DNA from: Streptomyces venezuelae
GTDB taxonomy: Bacteria; Actinomycetota; Actinomycetes; Streptomycetales; Streptomycetaceae
Direction of reading: 5' to 3'
Assembly (NCBI RefSeq): GCF_008642355.1
Contig: NZ_CP029193.1
Coordinates: forward strand, 3,744,001 to 3,808,000
Length of the DNA stretch: 64,000 nt
Shown: one piece after another, positions 24,750 to 31,941 of the stretch
Layout of the letters: each line of letters begins with the position of its first letter
Numbering within the stretch: the stretch's first letter is position 1
Translations under genes and position numbers: made by a program
The notes under the pieces: generated by a model
Seen by the model: only the letters and a program-made list of their open reading frames with translations
What the model was told of the DNA's origin: nothing
Databases searched by the model: none

Positions 24750-25558
24750 GGGGTCCACCTCTCCAGCGGCACGGAGTACCACAGCTCTGTGCGCTCGCCA
24801 GGGAGCACCACGTGCGAGTACTCGACGACGTCGCCCTCGGTCGAGATGCTGGTCTTGTCGAGGAGGAGTACCGCGCTACCGGTCGGGATGCCCAGCTTCC
24901 GGGCCTCGGCCTGGGTGGCAAGCCGGGTCCTGATGCCGTCGTCGATACGGTCGATCTCGATGCCCACGGTGCTCAGCTGATGGTGCGTCCCCCCGGGCCA
25001 CGGTTCCTTGGCACTGTCCAGCAGGTCAGGGTTTCGGGCCGCAACCTCGTGGACGAGGTAGGAGTCGATCAGCGATAGCGCGGTCGGATCGTCCCCGGCA
25101 CTGTGCCAGTACTGCCGGTGCAGCATCAGGGTGCCCACCTCCACACCAAACCGTTCAGCGAGATCTGCATCGGCTGGGATGGCCCTGAACGTCGCATGCG
25201 TCGCGATCTCGTCGTGCTCCAGGCCCGTGTCCTTGTCGACCACGCCACTGGTGCGGCGCACCTCATCGGGCCGTAGCGCCAGCTTCTTTTCCCAGACGTA
25301 TCGCTCCTGGTGGCGGCGGATCTGGTGCGGCGGGCGCTGACGGACCTTCGTCCCGTGCCCGCGGACCATGCTGACCAGACCCTCGGCCTCCAGCGCCTTG
25401 TAGGCCGCGAGGACGGTGGTCTTTGATCCCTTGCCTTGCGCGACCAGGTCCCGAATCTGCGGGAGCTGATCTCCAGGCCGGTATCCGGATGCGCCGGCCG
25501 CGATGTCCCGCGCGATCTGGTCCGCGAGTCCACGCCATTGCGGCGTTTTGGGTGCCAT
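24746..25558 (-). CDS. GntR/UTRA-family repressor (KorSA-like position)
   Basis: A 270-residue regulator: N-terminal GntR winged helix (WRGLADQIARDIAAGASGYR, PGDQLPQIRDLVAQGKGSKT, then TVLAAYKALEAEGLVSMVRG) and a UTRA-type ligand-binding domain from about residue 105 (TFRAIPADADLAERFGVEVG, LIDSYLVHEVAARNPDLLDS, VLPGERTELWYSVPL). Four CCCGGG-centred sites lie just upstream at 25597-25684, indicating autoregulation. In Streptomyces elements such proteins keep transfer and spread genes off; here the divergent target would be the 26011-29477 genes. The ligand is unknown. Confidence 0.82.
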   Translation of the reverse strand: MAPKTPQWRGLADQIARDIAAGASGYRPGDQLPQIRDLVAQGKGSKTTVLAAYKALEAEGLVSMVRGHGTKVRQRPPHQIRRHQERYVWEKKLALRPDEVRRTSGVVDKDTGLEHDEIATHATFRAIPADADLAERFGVEVGTLMLHRQYWHSAGDDPTALSLIDSYLVHEVAARNPDLLDSAKEPWPGGTHHQLSTVGIEIDRIDDGIRTRLATQAEARKLGIPTGSAVLLLDKTSISTEGDVVEYSHVVLPGERTELWYSVPLERWTP

Positions 25559-25596
25559 ACAGAACCCCTCCTCATCGACCAGGCCAGTGAACCACA

Positions 25597-25684
25597 GTCC
25601 CGGGATTGACGGCTATCCCGGGACTGTTGACAGTCCCGGGACTTAGTGCCAGTCTCTTGCCATGCCCAGCGGCAGTCCCGGGAC
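25597..25684. promoter_or_regulatory. Four CCCGGG-centred operator sites upstream of gntR
   Basis: Sites containing TCCCGGGA are centred at 25601.5, 25619.5, 25637.5 and 25680.5. The first three are exactly 18 bp apart; the third is a perfect 12-bp palindrome, AGTCCCGGGACT. They fill the region before the gntR start (25558) and face the divergent genes, so cooperative binding by the GntR protein is likely. TTGACG and TTGACA lie between the sites. Confidence 0.7.
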
Positions 25685-25913
25685 AGCGTTCCGGTGGTTG
25701 CCGCATGAGCAACGTGGGCGGGATAGCTCGTTTCTGCGTGAAGATCCCTGCCGCCCACCGCTTGACCTGCACGATCGCACGACCAGGAGCCCCGCATCGG
25801 ACGGGGGGAGGCGACCCGGCGCCTTGTCATTGACCGGAGGGCTTAGACCGAAAGGTCACGTCTCCATACGCCTACGACGGGAGCTCTGGCTCCCGAAGGA
25901 GACATGTACTACC

Positions 25914-25962
25914 GCCCCGGAATCCGGCCGCGAGGGCGCGGGATCGAATCCCGCCCGGGGCA
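25914..25962 (+). other. tRNA-like element: acceptor and T-arm without D or anticodon arms
   Basis: GCCCCGG (25914-25920) pairs fully with CCGGGGC (25955-25961), followed by A. Just inside the 3' strand is a complete T-arm: GCGGG, loop ATCGAAT, CCCGC (25938-25954). Only 17 nt separate the 5' acceptor strand from the T-arm, so there is no anticodon arm. It may be a decayed tRNA, an old attachment site or a structured leader. An overlapping 36-codon frame (25904-26014) ends in an ATGA overlap with the next gene. Confidence 0.45.
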
Positions 25963-26010
25963 CTGCGGTCGTCCGACCGTGTGCACGTCCCTCTCACCAA
26001 GGAGCTATCC

Positions 26011-26166
26011 ATGAGTGACAACAACGGGGCCGTCTTCGACTTCGGCGGCAACGTCACGTTCGGCGGGGACATCGTTCTTGGGGACCAGATCGGCGTCTCC
26101 GGCGGTGTCGTCTACGGAGACGTCGTCATGGGCGGCGGTGCGAGCACCGACGCCGACGACGAGTAG
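26011..26166 (+). CDS. Short Gly-rich repeat peptide, beta-solenoid-like
   Basis: A 51-residue protein. Its core repeats a glycine pair or Gly-Asp followed by a short hydrophobic strand about every six residues: GGNVTF, GGDIVL, GDQIGV, GGVVY, GDVVM. This spacing resembles one or two turns of a left- or right-handed beta-helix such as in bactofilins, and could also form amyloid. It starts at ATG 26011 after AAGGAG and is the first gene divergent from gntR. No function is known; the family is not recognised. Confidence 0.65.
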   Translation: MSDNNGAVFDFGGNVTFGGDIVLGDQIGVSGGVVYGDVVMGGGASTDADDE

Positions 26167-26251
26167 TACCCACCCGCCCCGCTCGGGGCATCGCGGCCGA
26201 CTCTCTCGGCCGTGCCGCGCGCTTCCCGCGCGGCTCCCACAACAACGGCGC

Positions 26252-26281
26252 GAGCCCCCGGAGGTGCAACTCCGGGGGCTC
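26252..26281 (+). terminator. Hairpin after the Gly-rich peptide gene
   Basis: A perfect 12-bp stem, GAGCCCCCGGAG (26252-26263) and CTCCGGGGGCTC (26270-26281), with loop GTGCAA and TGTTG after it. It would end the short 26011 transcript or attenuate entry into the DUF6284 operon. Confidence 0.75.
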
Positions 26282-26320
26282 TGTTGGGGCCGTTGCCACC
26301 TGCTAGGGAGAACACGACCC

Positions 26321-26584
26321 ATGAAGCACATCGTCACTGTTCACGAGGCTGTTACCGCGTTCGAGCCGTGGCACGAGCCCTCGGCCACGGAGCTGGACGC
26401 GATCGAGCGGGAGATGCCGCTGATCGAGGCGGGCGTCGAGCTGCTGGACGCGCAGATCATCACCCTCGACCGCGCCCCGAACGAGGTCGACGCGCGGCGC
26501 ATCCGGCGGGCCCACCGCAAGGTGCTCGCCGCCCGCCGCGCTCTCGCCAACGCCACCACCGTCACCGCGGGGGTGGGTGCGTGA
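26321..26584 (+). CDS. DUF6284-family small protein
   Basis: An 87-residue, mostly helical protein: HIVTVHEAVTAFEPWHEPSA, then TELDAIEREMPLIEAGVELL, then RRIRRAHRKVLAARRALANA. It matches the pattern I remember for DUF6284, a family seen mainly on Streptomyces integrative elements next to transfer genes. No function is known. The stop overlaps the next start as GTGA, beginning a chain of four coupled genes (26321-28915). Confidence 0.7.
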   Translation: MKHIVTVHEAVTAFEPWHEPSATELDAIEREMPLIEAGVELLDAQIITLDRAPNEVDARRIRRAHRKVLAARRALANATTVTAGVGA

Positions 26585-27030
26585 GTGTCACGGACTTGAA
26601 CCTGTCGGCGGCACACGCCGAGGTGAAGGCGGAAATCGCGCGTACCGACTCCAAGACCAGTCTCCTCCTGGCGTTCGTCGGCGCTCTGCTCGCCGGTACG
26701 TGGACGGTCGCCAAGGACACGGCCTTGACGGTGCCTACCTGCACGGTGGGTGGTCTGGGCATGGCGCTGCTGCTCGCCGCCGCGGGCCTGTTGCTGTCGT
26801 CGGTCCGCCCGAACCTGAGCGTTCGGCACGGCTTTCCGCTGTGGGCAACGCTGAGCGCCGAGGAGATCACCGCCGAACTCGCGGAAGACCAGCGGGCGCG
26901 GGACATCGCGGGTCTGGCCCGGATCGCGGTCCGCAAGTTCACCGCCCTCAAGCGGGCGGTCGACCTGACCCGCGCAGGCGGCGCCCTGCTCGTGCTCGTC
27001 GCACTCCTCCAGGCGGGAGGTGCGCTGTGA
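26581..27030 (+). CDS. Pycsar-effector-like (PycTM) membrane protein
   Basis: A 149-residue protein with the layout of the PycTM family: a first helix with EVKAEIARTDSKTSLLLAF, two adjacent membrane segments (about 27-45 and 55-78), a cytoplasmic helical stretch (EEITAELAEDQRARDIAGLA, then VRKFTALKRAVDLTRAG) and a last membrane segment at 135-149. PycTM proteins are membrane-damaging effectors of pyrimidine-cyclase (Pycsar) phage defence. No cyclase gene is recognisable in the element, so a defence role is uncertain and a spread/pore role in conjugation is equally possible. It is coupled on both sides by GTGA overlaps. Confidence 0.68.
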   Translation: MSVTDLNLSAAHAEVKAEIARTDSKTSLLLAFVGALLAGTWTVAKDTALTVPTCTVGGLGMALLLAAAGLLLSSVRPNLSVRHGFPLWATLSAEEITAELAEDQRARDIAGLARIAVRKFTALKRAVDLTRAGGALLVLVALLQAGGAL

Positions 27031-27884
27031 GGGGCAAGACGGTACTGCCCGCGGTCGCGATGACGGCCGTGTCCATGGTGCTCACCCTGGCCGTGGTCAT
27101 GATGTGGCTTGGGTCGGCCGTGCCGTGGCTGGTCGCTCTGGTCGTCGGTCTGGGGATCGACGGGGGCTGGCTGGCCACCCTGGCCTATGAGCGTCGCCTC
27201 GCTGCGCAGGGCGACCATAACCGCGTAGTGACCGCTATCGGCTGGTCCTTCGGCCTTCTGGCCTCCGGGGTCCTGGTCTCCCATGCGGCGACCGTCGAGG
27301 ACTCTGCCGGCGCATGGCTGGCGGTCGCGTGGCTCCCGATCGCTGCGAAGGCCCTTTGGCTGGTGCACGGGCTGTGGGAACGGACCGCGCTCACCACCCA
27401 CGCGCTGGACGCCATCCAAGGCATCCAGCAAGAGGCGCGTGACGAGGCGGCCGTGGCCCGTGCCCTGCTGCGTGCCGAAGCAGCCACGGAGGAGACGCGG
27501 CTGACGGCCGTGACGGCCGCCGGGGCACGCGTCGCCCGCGTCCAGGCCAAGACGGCCCACACCCTGTCCGGAGCCTGGGCAACGCTGGAAGCGGCCCGCA
27601 AGGGCGAAGGCACCGGCAAGGCTCTGACCAGCGTGACGGCACCCGTCACACCCGGCGTCACGGCCCGCTGGGAACTGCCCGTGTGGGGGCCGAGCGAACA
27701 GGTCCCCGCACTCGATGCGGCCGCGCCCGCGCTCACGGACGCCGCACTCGACCAGCTGGTCGACGCGATCCGTACGAGCGAGGACCCCGCCCTGTCCTAC
27801 CGCGACATGGCCACCCGCTTCCGTGCCTCCGGGCACTCCGCTTCCGAGGTCCGGCTGCGGGCCGCCTGGAAACGGGTGGCGTGA
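27027..27884 (+). CDS. AICE membrane protein of spread/Sec31-annotated type
   Basis: A 285-residue protein with about four N-terminal membrane segments (residues 5-27, 32-50, 68-86, 96-112), then a long soluble tail with a helical Ala/Arg-rich part (ARALLRAEAATEETRLTAVT) and a C-terminal domain ending YRDMATRFRASGHSASEVRL, which resembles a small DNA- or peptide-binding helix pair. Streptomyces element homologues are usually called Spd-like or 'Sec31'. It is coupled to the preceding gene (GTGA) and to the methyltransferase gene (TGATG). Intramycelial spread is inferred from context. Confidence 0.65.
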   Translation: MRGKTVLPAVAMTAVSMVLTLAVVMMWLGSAVPWLVALVVGLGIDGGWLATLAYERRLAAQGDHNRVVTAIGWSFGLLASGVLVSHAATVEDSAGAWLAVAWLPIAAKALWLVHGLWERTALTTHALDAIQGIQQEARDEAAVARALLRAEAATEETRLTAVTAAGARVARVQAKTAHTLSGAWATLEAARKGEGTGKALTSVTAPVTPGVTARWELPVWGPSEQVPALDAAAPALTDAALDQLVDAIRTSEDPALSYRDMATRFRASGHSASEVRLRAAWKRVA

Positions 27885-28915
27885 TGGGAGGCCTGCGGAT
27901 CGGGTCTCTGTGCACCGGTTACGGCGGTCTGGACATGGCCGTGCAGGCCGTGTTCGGCGGCGAGCTGGCGTGGGTGGCGGACAACGACCCCGGCGCGAGC
28001 CGCGTCCTGGCCCACCGCCATCCTGACGTGCCGAACCTCGGTGACATCACCACCACTGACTTCTCCCGAGTCGGGTCAGTCGATGTGGTCTGCGGCGGCT
28101 ATCCGTGCCAGCCATTCAGCTCCGCCGGCAAGAGGAAGGGAACCGCCGATGACCGGCACATCTGGCCCCACATCGCCCGTGCCCTTGGCGTTCTACGACC
28201 CCGCTACGCGGTCTTTGAAAACGTCGCAGGGCACCTTTCTCTCGGATTCGACACCGTCCTCGCTGACCTTGCCGCCCTCGGGTTCGATGCGCGCTGGTGC
28301 ACTCTTCGCGCATCTGACGTGGGCGCGGCTCACCAACGCAACCGACTCTTCGTCCTCGCATGGTCTGCCGACCCCGGCAGCCAGGGACTGGAAGGGCGGC
28401 GGTCAGCGCGGGCAGTTACCGACCGCCGTGGGCTCGCTGCTGCCGACCCCGTCGACCTCGGAGAACACCGGTCCCGGACACGCCGCGCAGGGCGGGATGA
28501 ACCTGCGGCACGTTGTCTCGCTGCTGCCCACCCCGCGCGCGTCGGCGAACGAGAACCGGCAGACCAAGCGGACCCCGTCGCAGGAAGCGGGCACCCACGG
28601 CAAGTGCCTGGCTGCGGAGATGGCCAACCTGCCGGCCGCAGCCCGATCGACTGGGGCGAGTACGGCTCGGCCATCACGCGCTGGGAAACGGCGCTCGGGC
28701 AGCGCGCCCCAGGACCAGTTGACGCTGTGGGACGCCTGAGCCCCGTCTTCGTCGAATGGCTCATGGGCCTGCCCGCCGGCCACGTCACCGACGTCCCCAG
28801 CCTGTCCCGCTCCGCACAGCTCAAAGCGCTCGGCAACGGCGTGGTTCCCCACCAGGCCGTGGCCGCGCTCCGCTTCCTTGCGCCCGCCGCTCTTCCGGCC
28901 CGTGATGCCGCCTGA
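27884..28915 (+). CDS. C5 DNA cytosine methyltransferase with an apparently frame-swapped target-recognition region
   Basis: A 343-residue frame with intact catalytic motifs: motif I GSLCTGYGGLDMA (residues 7-19), motif IV GGYPCQPFSSAG with catalytic Cys near 75, motif VI ENV near 112, motif VIII AHQRNRLFVLAW near 149-160, and motif X ALGNGVVPHQAV near 316. Between motif VIII and the WGEYGSAITRWE segment, about 28360-28640, the codon-position GC pattern switches to the next frame, which encodes LPTP repeats typical of related methyltransferases (LPTPAARDWKGGG, NLRHVVSLLPTPRASANENR). So the recognition domain is either altered by two compensating shifts or decayed. It may protect the element from host restriction. 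Confidence 0.8.
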   Translation: MGGLRIGSLCTGYGGLDMAVQAVFGGELAWVADNDPGASRVLAHRHPDVPNLGDITTTDFSRVGSVDVVCGGYPCQPFSSAGKRKGTADDRHIWPHIARALGVLRPRYAVFENVAGHLSLGFDTVLADLAALGFDARWCTLRASDVGAAHQRNRLFVLAWSADPGSQGLEGRRSARAVTDRRGLAAADPVDLGEHRSRTRRAGRDEPAARCLAAAHPARVGEREPADQADPVAGSGHPRQVPGCGDGQPAGRSPIDWGEYGSAITRWETALGQRAPGPVDAVGRLSPVFVEWLMGLPAGHVTDVPSLSRSAQLKALGNGVVPHQAVAALRFLAPAALPARDAA

Positions 28916-28980
28916 GCGGCACGGACGCTCCCGCACGTCTACCCCCTGACCAGGCACGTTTCCTCACGAGGAGAGCCCCT

Positions 28981-29307
28981 GTGGGTACCCCTGACACCAA
29001 CCAGATTGACCGCGAGATCCGCACCACCCAGCGCAAGCTCGAAGCCGCCGCCAAGCGCGAGATGTGGGCGTTGAACGGACCCGAGCGCCGCGCCCTGGTG
29101 TCCGCGATGGGCAGCGTGACCGCCAAGGTCGTGCGGCACAAGAGCACCACGCGCCCGGAAGAGAAGGCCGCGGCGACGTGGGAGTCGGCGCAGACGCGGC
29201 TTCAGGCGGAGATCAACGCTCTTCAGGTCGAGCGGGACGAGGCCGTGAGGCGGGCCGCCACCGACAAGGCCGCCAAGAAGGCCGCGAAGTCCTCGGGGTG
29301 GTGGTGA
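28981..29307 (+). CDS. Small coiled-coil AICE protein, unknown
   Basis: A 108-residue charged protein, nearly all helix: NQIDREIRTTQRKLEAAAKR, a middle part GPERRALVSAMGSVTAKVVR, then WESAQTRLQAEINALQVERD and a Lys/Ala-rich end. The ending SGWW is echoed by SFWW in the next gene. The GTG start follows GAGGAG. It overlaps the next gene as GTGA. No family is recognised. Confidence 0.6.
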   Translation: MGTPDTNQIDREIRTTQRKLEAAAKREMWALNGPERRALVSAMGSVTAKVVRHKSTTRPEEKAAATWESAQTRLQAEINALQVERDEAVRRAATDKAAKKAAKSSGWW

Positions 29308-29477
29308 GCGTGGCCCCCAAGCCGACCCCCGGCGGTGAGTGTCCGCAGTGCTGGGCGCACGCCCACGACAAGCGTATCCACAAGGCACTCAAGGGCAGGC
29401 AGTGCGAGCCCTGCCTTGACCACCTGCACAACGGCTGCCCGGTCCTCGTACCCAAGAAGCCGTCCTTCTGGTGGTGA
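29304..29477 (+). CDS. Small zinc-ribbon-like AICE protein
   Basis: A 57-residue protein with two CxxC pairs, GGECPQCWAH near 11-17 and RQCEPCLDH near 35-41, spaced like a zinc ribbon, plus several His. It starts at GTG 29304 within the overlap with the coiled-coil gene. It may bind zinc and nucleic acid; the role is unknown. It lies 135 bp before traB. Confidence 0.6.
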   Translation: MSVAPKPTPGGECPQCWAHAHDKRIHKALKGRQCEPCLDHLHNGCPVLVPKKPSFWW

Positions 29478-29612
29478 CCGTCCCCACCTCACGCGTCGTG
29501 TGACGCGTGCCCGCACCTTCCGGCCGCTCGGGTGGCCGCCCCGGTTGGGGGGCGGCCACCCGGTCCCCCGCGTCTTCTCGCCCCGTCCGGGGCAGTCAGG
29601 AGCCTTTCCGCC

Positions 29613-31739
29613 ATGGACGGCAACGTCGTTCCCCTGCACAAAACCCCGCCCGCGCCCGTCTCGGAACCGGGCCCGACCCTGACCGTGGTCCCCGAGCCCT
29701 CCCCCACGCCGGCGGTGCCGCTGTGGGTGCGCTCCGGGCGTGCCATACAGCGGGCGGTCACCCACGAACGCACCCGTGAGGTCGGCCGGTTGGCCGTGCG
29801 GCACAGCATGTACGTGGTCGGTGGGACCCGCATCGTGACGCGTCGCGCCTGGGACGGACGCACCGGCGCCCGCTACGAACGCCTCCTTCGCGCCGCCGAA
29901 GCCCAGGGCAACTACGAGGTAGCCGCCGAGTGGGAGGAGCGGCTGCAGCGCTTCCGCGAAGCCCGCCACCGCCGCCGCATGGACCTCCTCAAGTCCCCCG
30001 TCGACGTAGCCAAAGGCCTGGCGGTCGGCACCGGGGCGGGCATCGGCGCGCTCGTCGGGCTCGGGGTGGTGCTGGCCATCGCGAACGAGGACGTCACCGA
30101 TGTGCTCACGCCGTTGATGGCAGTCGTCGAGTTCATCCGCCTGCTCATCACCATCGTGTCCGTCGTGTGGGGCCCAGCCCTGCGGGTGGGCCCGTTGCTG
30201 GCGCTGCTCGCCCTGTGGAGCGTGGGCCGTCATTCGCAGGCCGCGCCGAACTGGGCGCTTCCGGCGAACGTCCAGTCGGGCGAGGGCGAGCCGATCACCC
30301 CGTCCATCGTGGTCAAGGCACTGCGCGATCTGGGGGTGCCCGCGCTGCGGAACGCCATCAAGGAGATGGGCGACGCGGGGGCGGCGATGCTGGGGCCGAT
30401 CCGGATCGCGGGATGCGGCGTCGAGGTCGACGTGACGCTCCCGTCCGGGGTGTCCACGGTCGAGGTTCAGCAGCGGCGCCGCAAGCTCGCCGAGAACTTG
30501 ACCCGGCACGAGCACGAGGTGTTCATCACCATCCCCGAAGCCGCCCGCACGGTACGGCTGTGGGTGGCCGACTCCGGTGCGCTGGACGAACCGATCGGCC
30601 CATCCCCGCTGGTCACCGACGAGACCATGACCGCCGACTACGCCAAGGGCCGCGCCCCCTGGGGGCAGGACCTGCGCGGGGACGCCGCCGCGCTCAGCCT
30701 CTACCAACGCCACCTGCTCATCACGGGCCTGTCCAACCAGGGCAAGACCGTCGCGCTGCGCTCCCTCGCGCTGTGGTTGGCGCTGGACAGGTCGGTGCAG
30801 TTCCTCATGGGTGATCTCAAGGGCGTCGGCGACTGGGCCATGTTCGACGGCCTGGCCTCCACCCTCATCCAGGGGCCGACCGACGAGCACGTCATCGAGG
30901 TCACGGAGATGGTCGAGGGTGCGGTCGAGGAGATGAACCGCCGTATCCAGGCCCCGCCCGGAACCACCTACCCGCCCTTGATCGTGCTCGTCGACGAGGC
31001 GCAGGTGGCGTTCATGTGCCCGGCCAAGGACGACCAGAAGCGTCCCTACGGCGGCTCGAAGGCCAACTCCCGCTACTTCATGGCCGTACGCAAAATCCAC
31101 AACCAGGGCCGCGCCGTGAACGTCCTGATGTGGCAGGGCACCCAGGACCCGACCAACGAGAACCTGCCCAAACTGGTCCGCGAGGGCGCCCACACCCGCG
31201 CCTCCCTCGCCCTGGGCACCGAGTCGCAAGCCCGCATGGCGCTCGGCGACAAAGCCGTTGACGGCGGCGCCGCCCCGAACCTGCTCCGTCCGGGCCTGGA
31301 CCGGGGAACCCTGGTCGTCGCCTCCGACGGCATCACCATCCCGGCCGGACAGTCGTCCATCACGGTGCGCACGCACTACATCGACGACGACGCAGCCAAG
31401 GCCATCACCGAGCGGGCCAAGGCCCTGCGCGATGGGGTGACCACCCTGCACGCCATCGACCGGAGCGAGCAGCGCGACCCGCTCACGGACATCCTCTCCG
31501 TGCTCGGGGACGCACCCCGTGTACTCACCCAAACCGTCCTTCAGCGGCTCGCCGCCCTGAGCCAGGACGCGTACGGAAGCTGGTCGTTCGGTGACCTCAA
31601 GCGCGTCCTGGAGAACGCTGGCGCTGACCCGTACAAGTCCGACGGGCGCATGGTCGTCGGACGCGACCGGGTCGCCCGTGCCCTCGCAAACCGCCCCGAC
31701 GACGAGGATTCGGATGCTTCCATTTCGCACGTCGACTAG
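29613..31739 (+). CDS. traB: TraB/FtsK-type conjugative DNA translocase
   Basis: A 708-residue protein. The N-terminal part (about 110-210) includes membrane segments near residues 140-160 and 180-210. The motor domain has Walker A GLSNQGKTVALR near 372-383 and Walker B LIVLVDEAQ near 456-464, with a C-terminal winged-helix-like region from about 620 (LQRLAALSQDAYGSWSFGDL, then KRVLENAG). In Streptomyces, TraB alone moves double-stranded DNA between hyphae, recognising 8-bp repeats (TRS) in the clt locus. The ATG at 29613 follows CAGGAG. A repeat array begins 22 bp after the stop. Confidence 0.88.
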   Translation: MDGNVVPLHKTPPAPVSEPGPTLTVVPEPSPTPAVPLWVRSGRAIQRAVTHERTREVGRLAVRHSMYVVGGTRIVTRRAWDGRTGARYERLLRAAEAQGNYEVAAEWEERLQRFREARHRRRMDLLKSPVDVAKGLAVGTGAGIGALVGLGVVLAIANEDVTDVLTPLMAVVEFIRLLITIVSVVWGPALRVGPLLALLALWSVGRHSQAAPNWALPANVQSGEGEPITPSIVVKALRDLGVPALRNAIKEMGDAGAAMLGPIRIAGCGVEVDVTLPSGVSTVEVQQRRRKLAENLTRHEHEVFITIPEAARTVRLWVADSGALDEPIGPSPLVTDETMTADYAKGRAPWGQDLRGDAAALSLYQRHLLITGLSNQGKTVALRSLALWLALDRSVQFLMGDLKGVGDWAMFDGLASTLIQGPTDEHVIEVTEMVEGAVEEMNRRIQAPPGTTYPPLIVLVDEAQVAFMCPAKDDQKRPYGGSKANSRYFMAVRKIHNQGRAVNVLMWQGTQDPTNENLPKLVREGAHTRASLALGTESQARMALGDKAVDGGAAPNLLRPGLDRGTLVVASDGITIPAGQSSITVRTHYIDDDAAKAITERAKALRDGVTTLHAIDRSEQRDPLTDILSVLGDAPRVLTQTVLQRLAALSQDAYGSWSFGDLKRVLENAGADPYKSDGRMVVGRDRVARALANRPDDEDSDASISHVD

Positions 31740-31761
31740 AGGGAGCCGAGCCGCTTCGGGC

Positions 31762-31919
31762 CAGGGAGGCAGGGAGAACTCCCTGACCGCCTCCCTGACC
31801 CACCTCCCTGGCCCTGACCTGCACGAATGATCGTTCAGGGAGGCAGGGAGGCACTGCAGGCCAACCCCCCGAAACCCCCTCCACGGCATCCCCGGAAGGG
31901 GGTGTCTCTGCCTCCCTGA
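31762..31919. repeat. CTCCCTGA 8-mer array downstream of traB (candidate clt)
   Basis: Eight copies of CTCCCTG(A/G/C) or its complement occur in 158 bp: reverse orientation at about 31762, 31770, 31835 and 31843, forward at 31779, 31791, 31804 and 31912. Several are in closely spaced pairs 8-13 bp apart. An 8-mer array next to traB is what a TraB recognition locus (clt/TRS) looks like; alternative roles are operator or attenuation of the downstream gene. Confidence 0.65.
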
Positions 31920-31941
31920 ACCGTCGATGAAGGGATTCCGC

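Noticed and set aside
25904..26014. A 36-codon leader peptide ending in an ATGA overlap with the 26011 gene
   Set aside because: AAGGAG is only 2 bp from its ATG, which is too close, and the same bases form a complete acceptor and T-arm. Kept as a remark in the tRNA-like feature.
28041..28739. A 232-codon frame overlapping the methyltransferase gene, as an independent gene
   Set aside because: It has good codon statistics only in 28360-28640, where the methyltransferase frame is poor; its first 100 codons lie over conserved methyltransferase motifs. It is better explained as the displaced recognition segment of the same enzyme.
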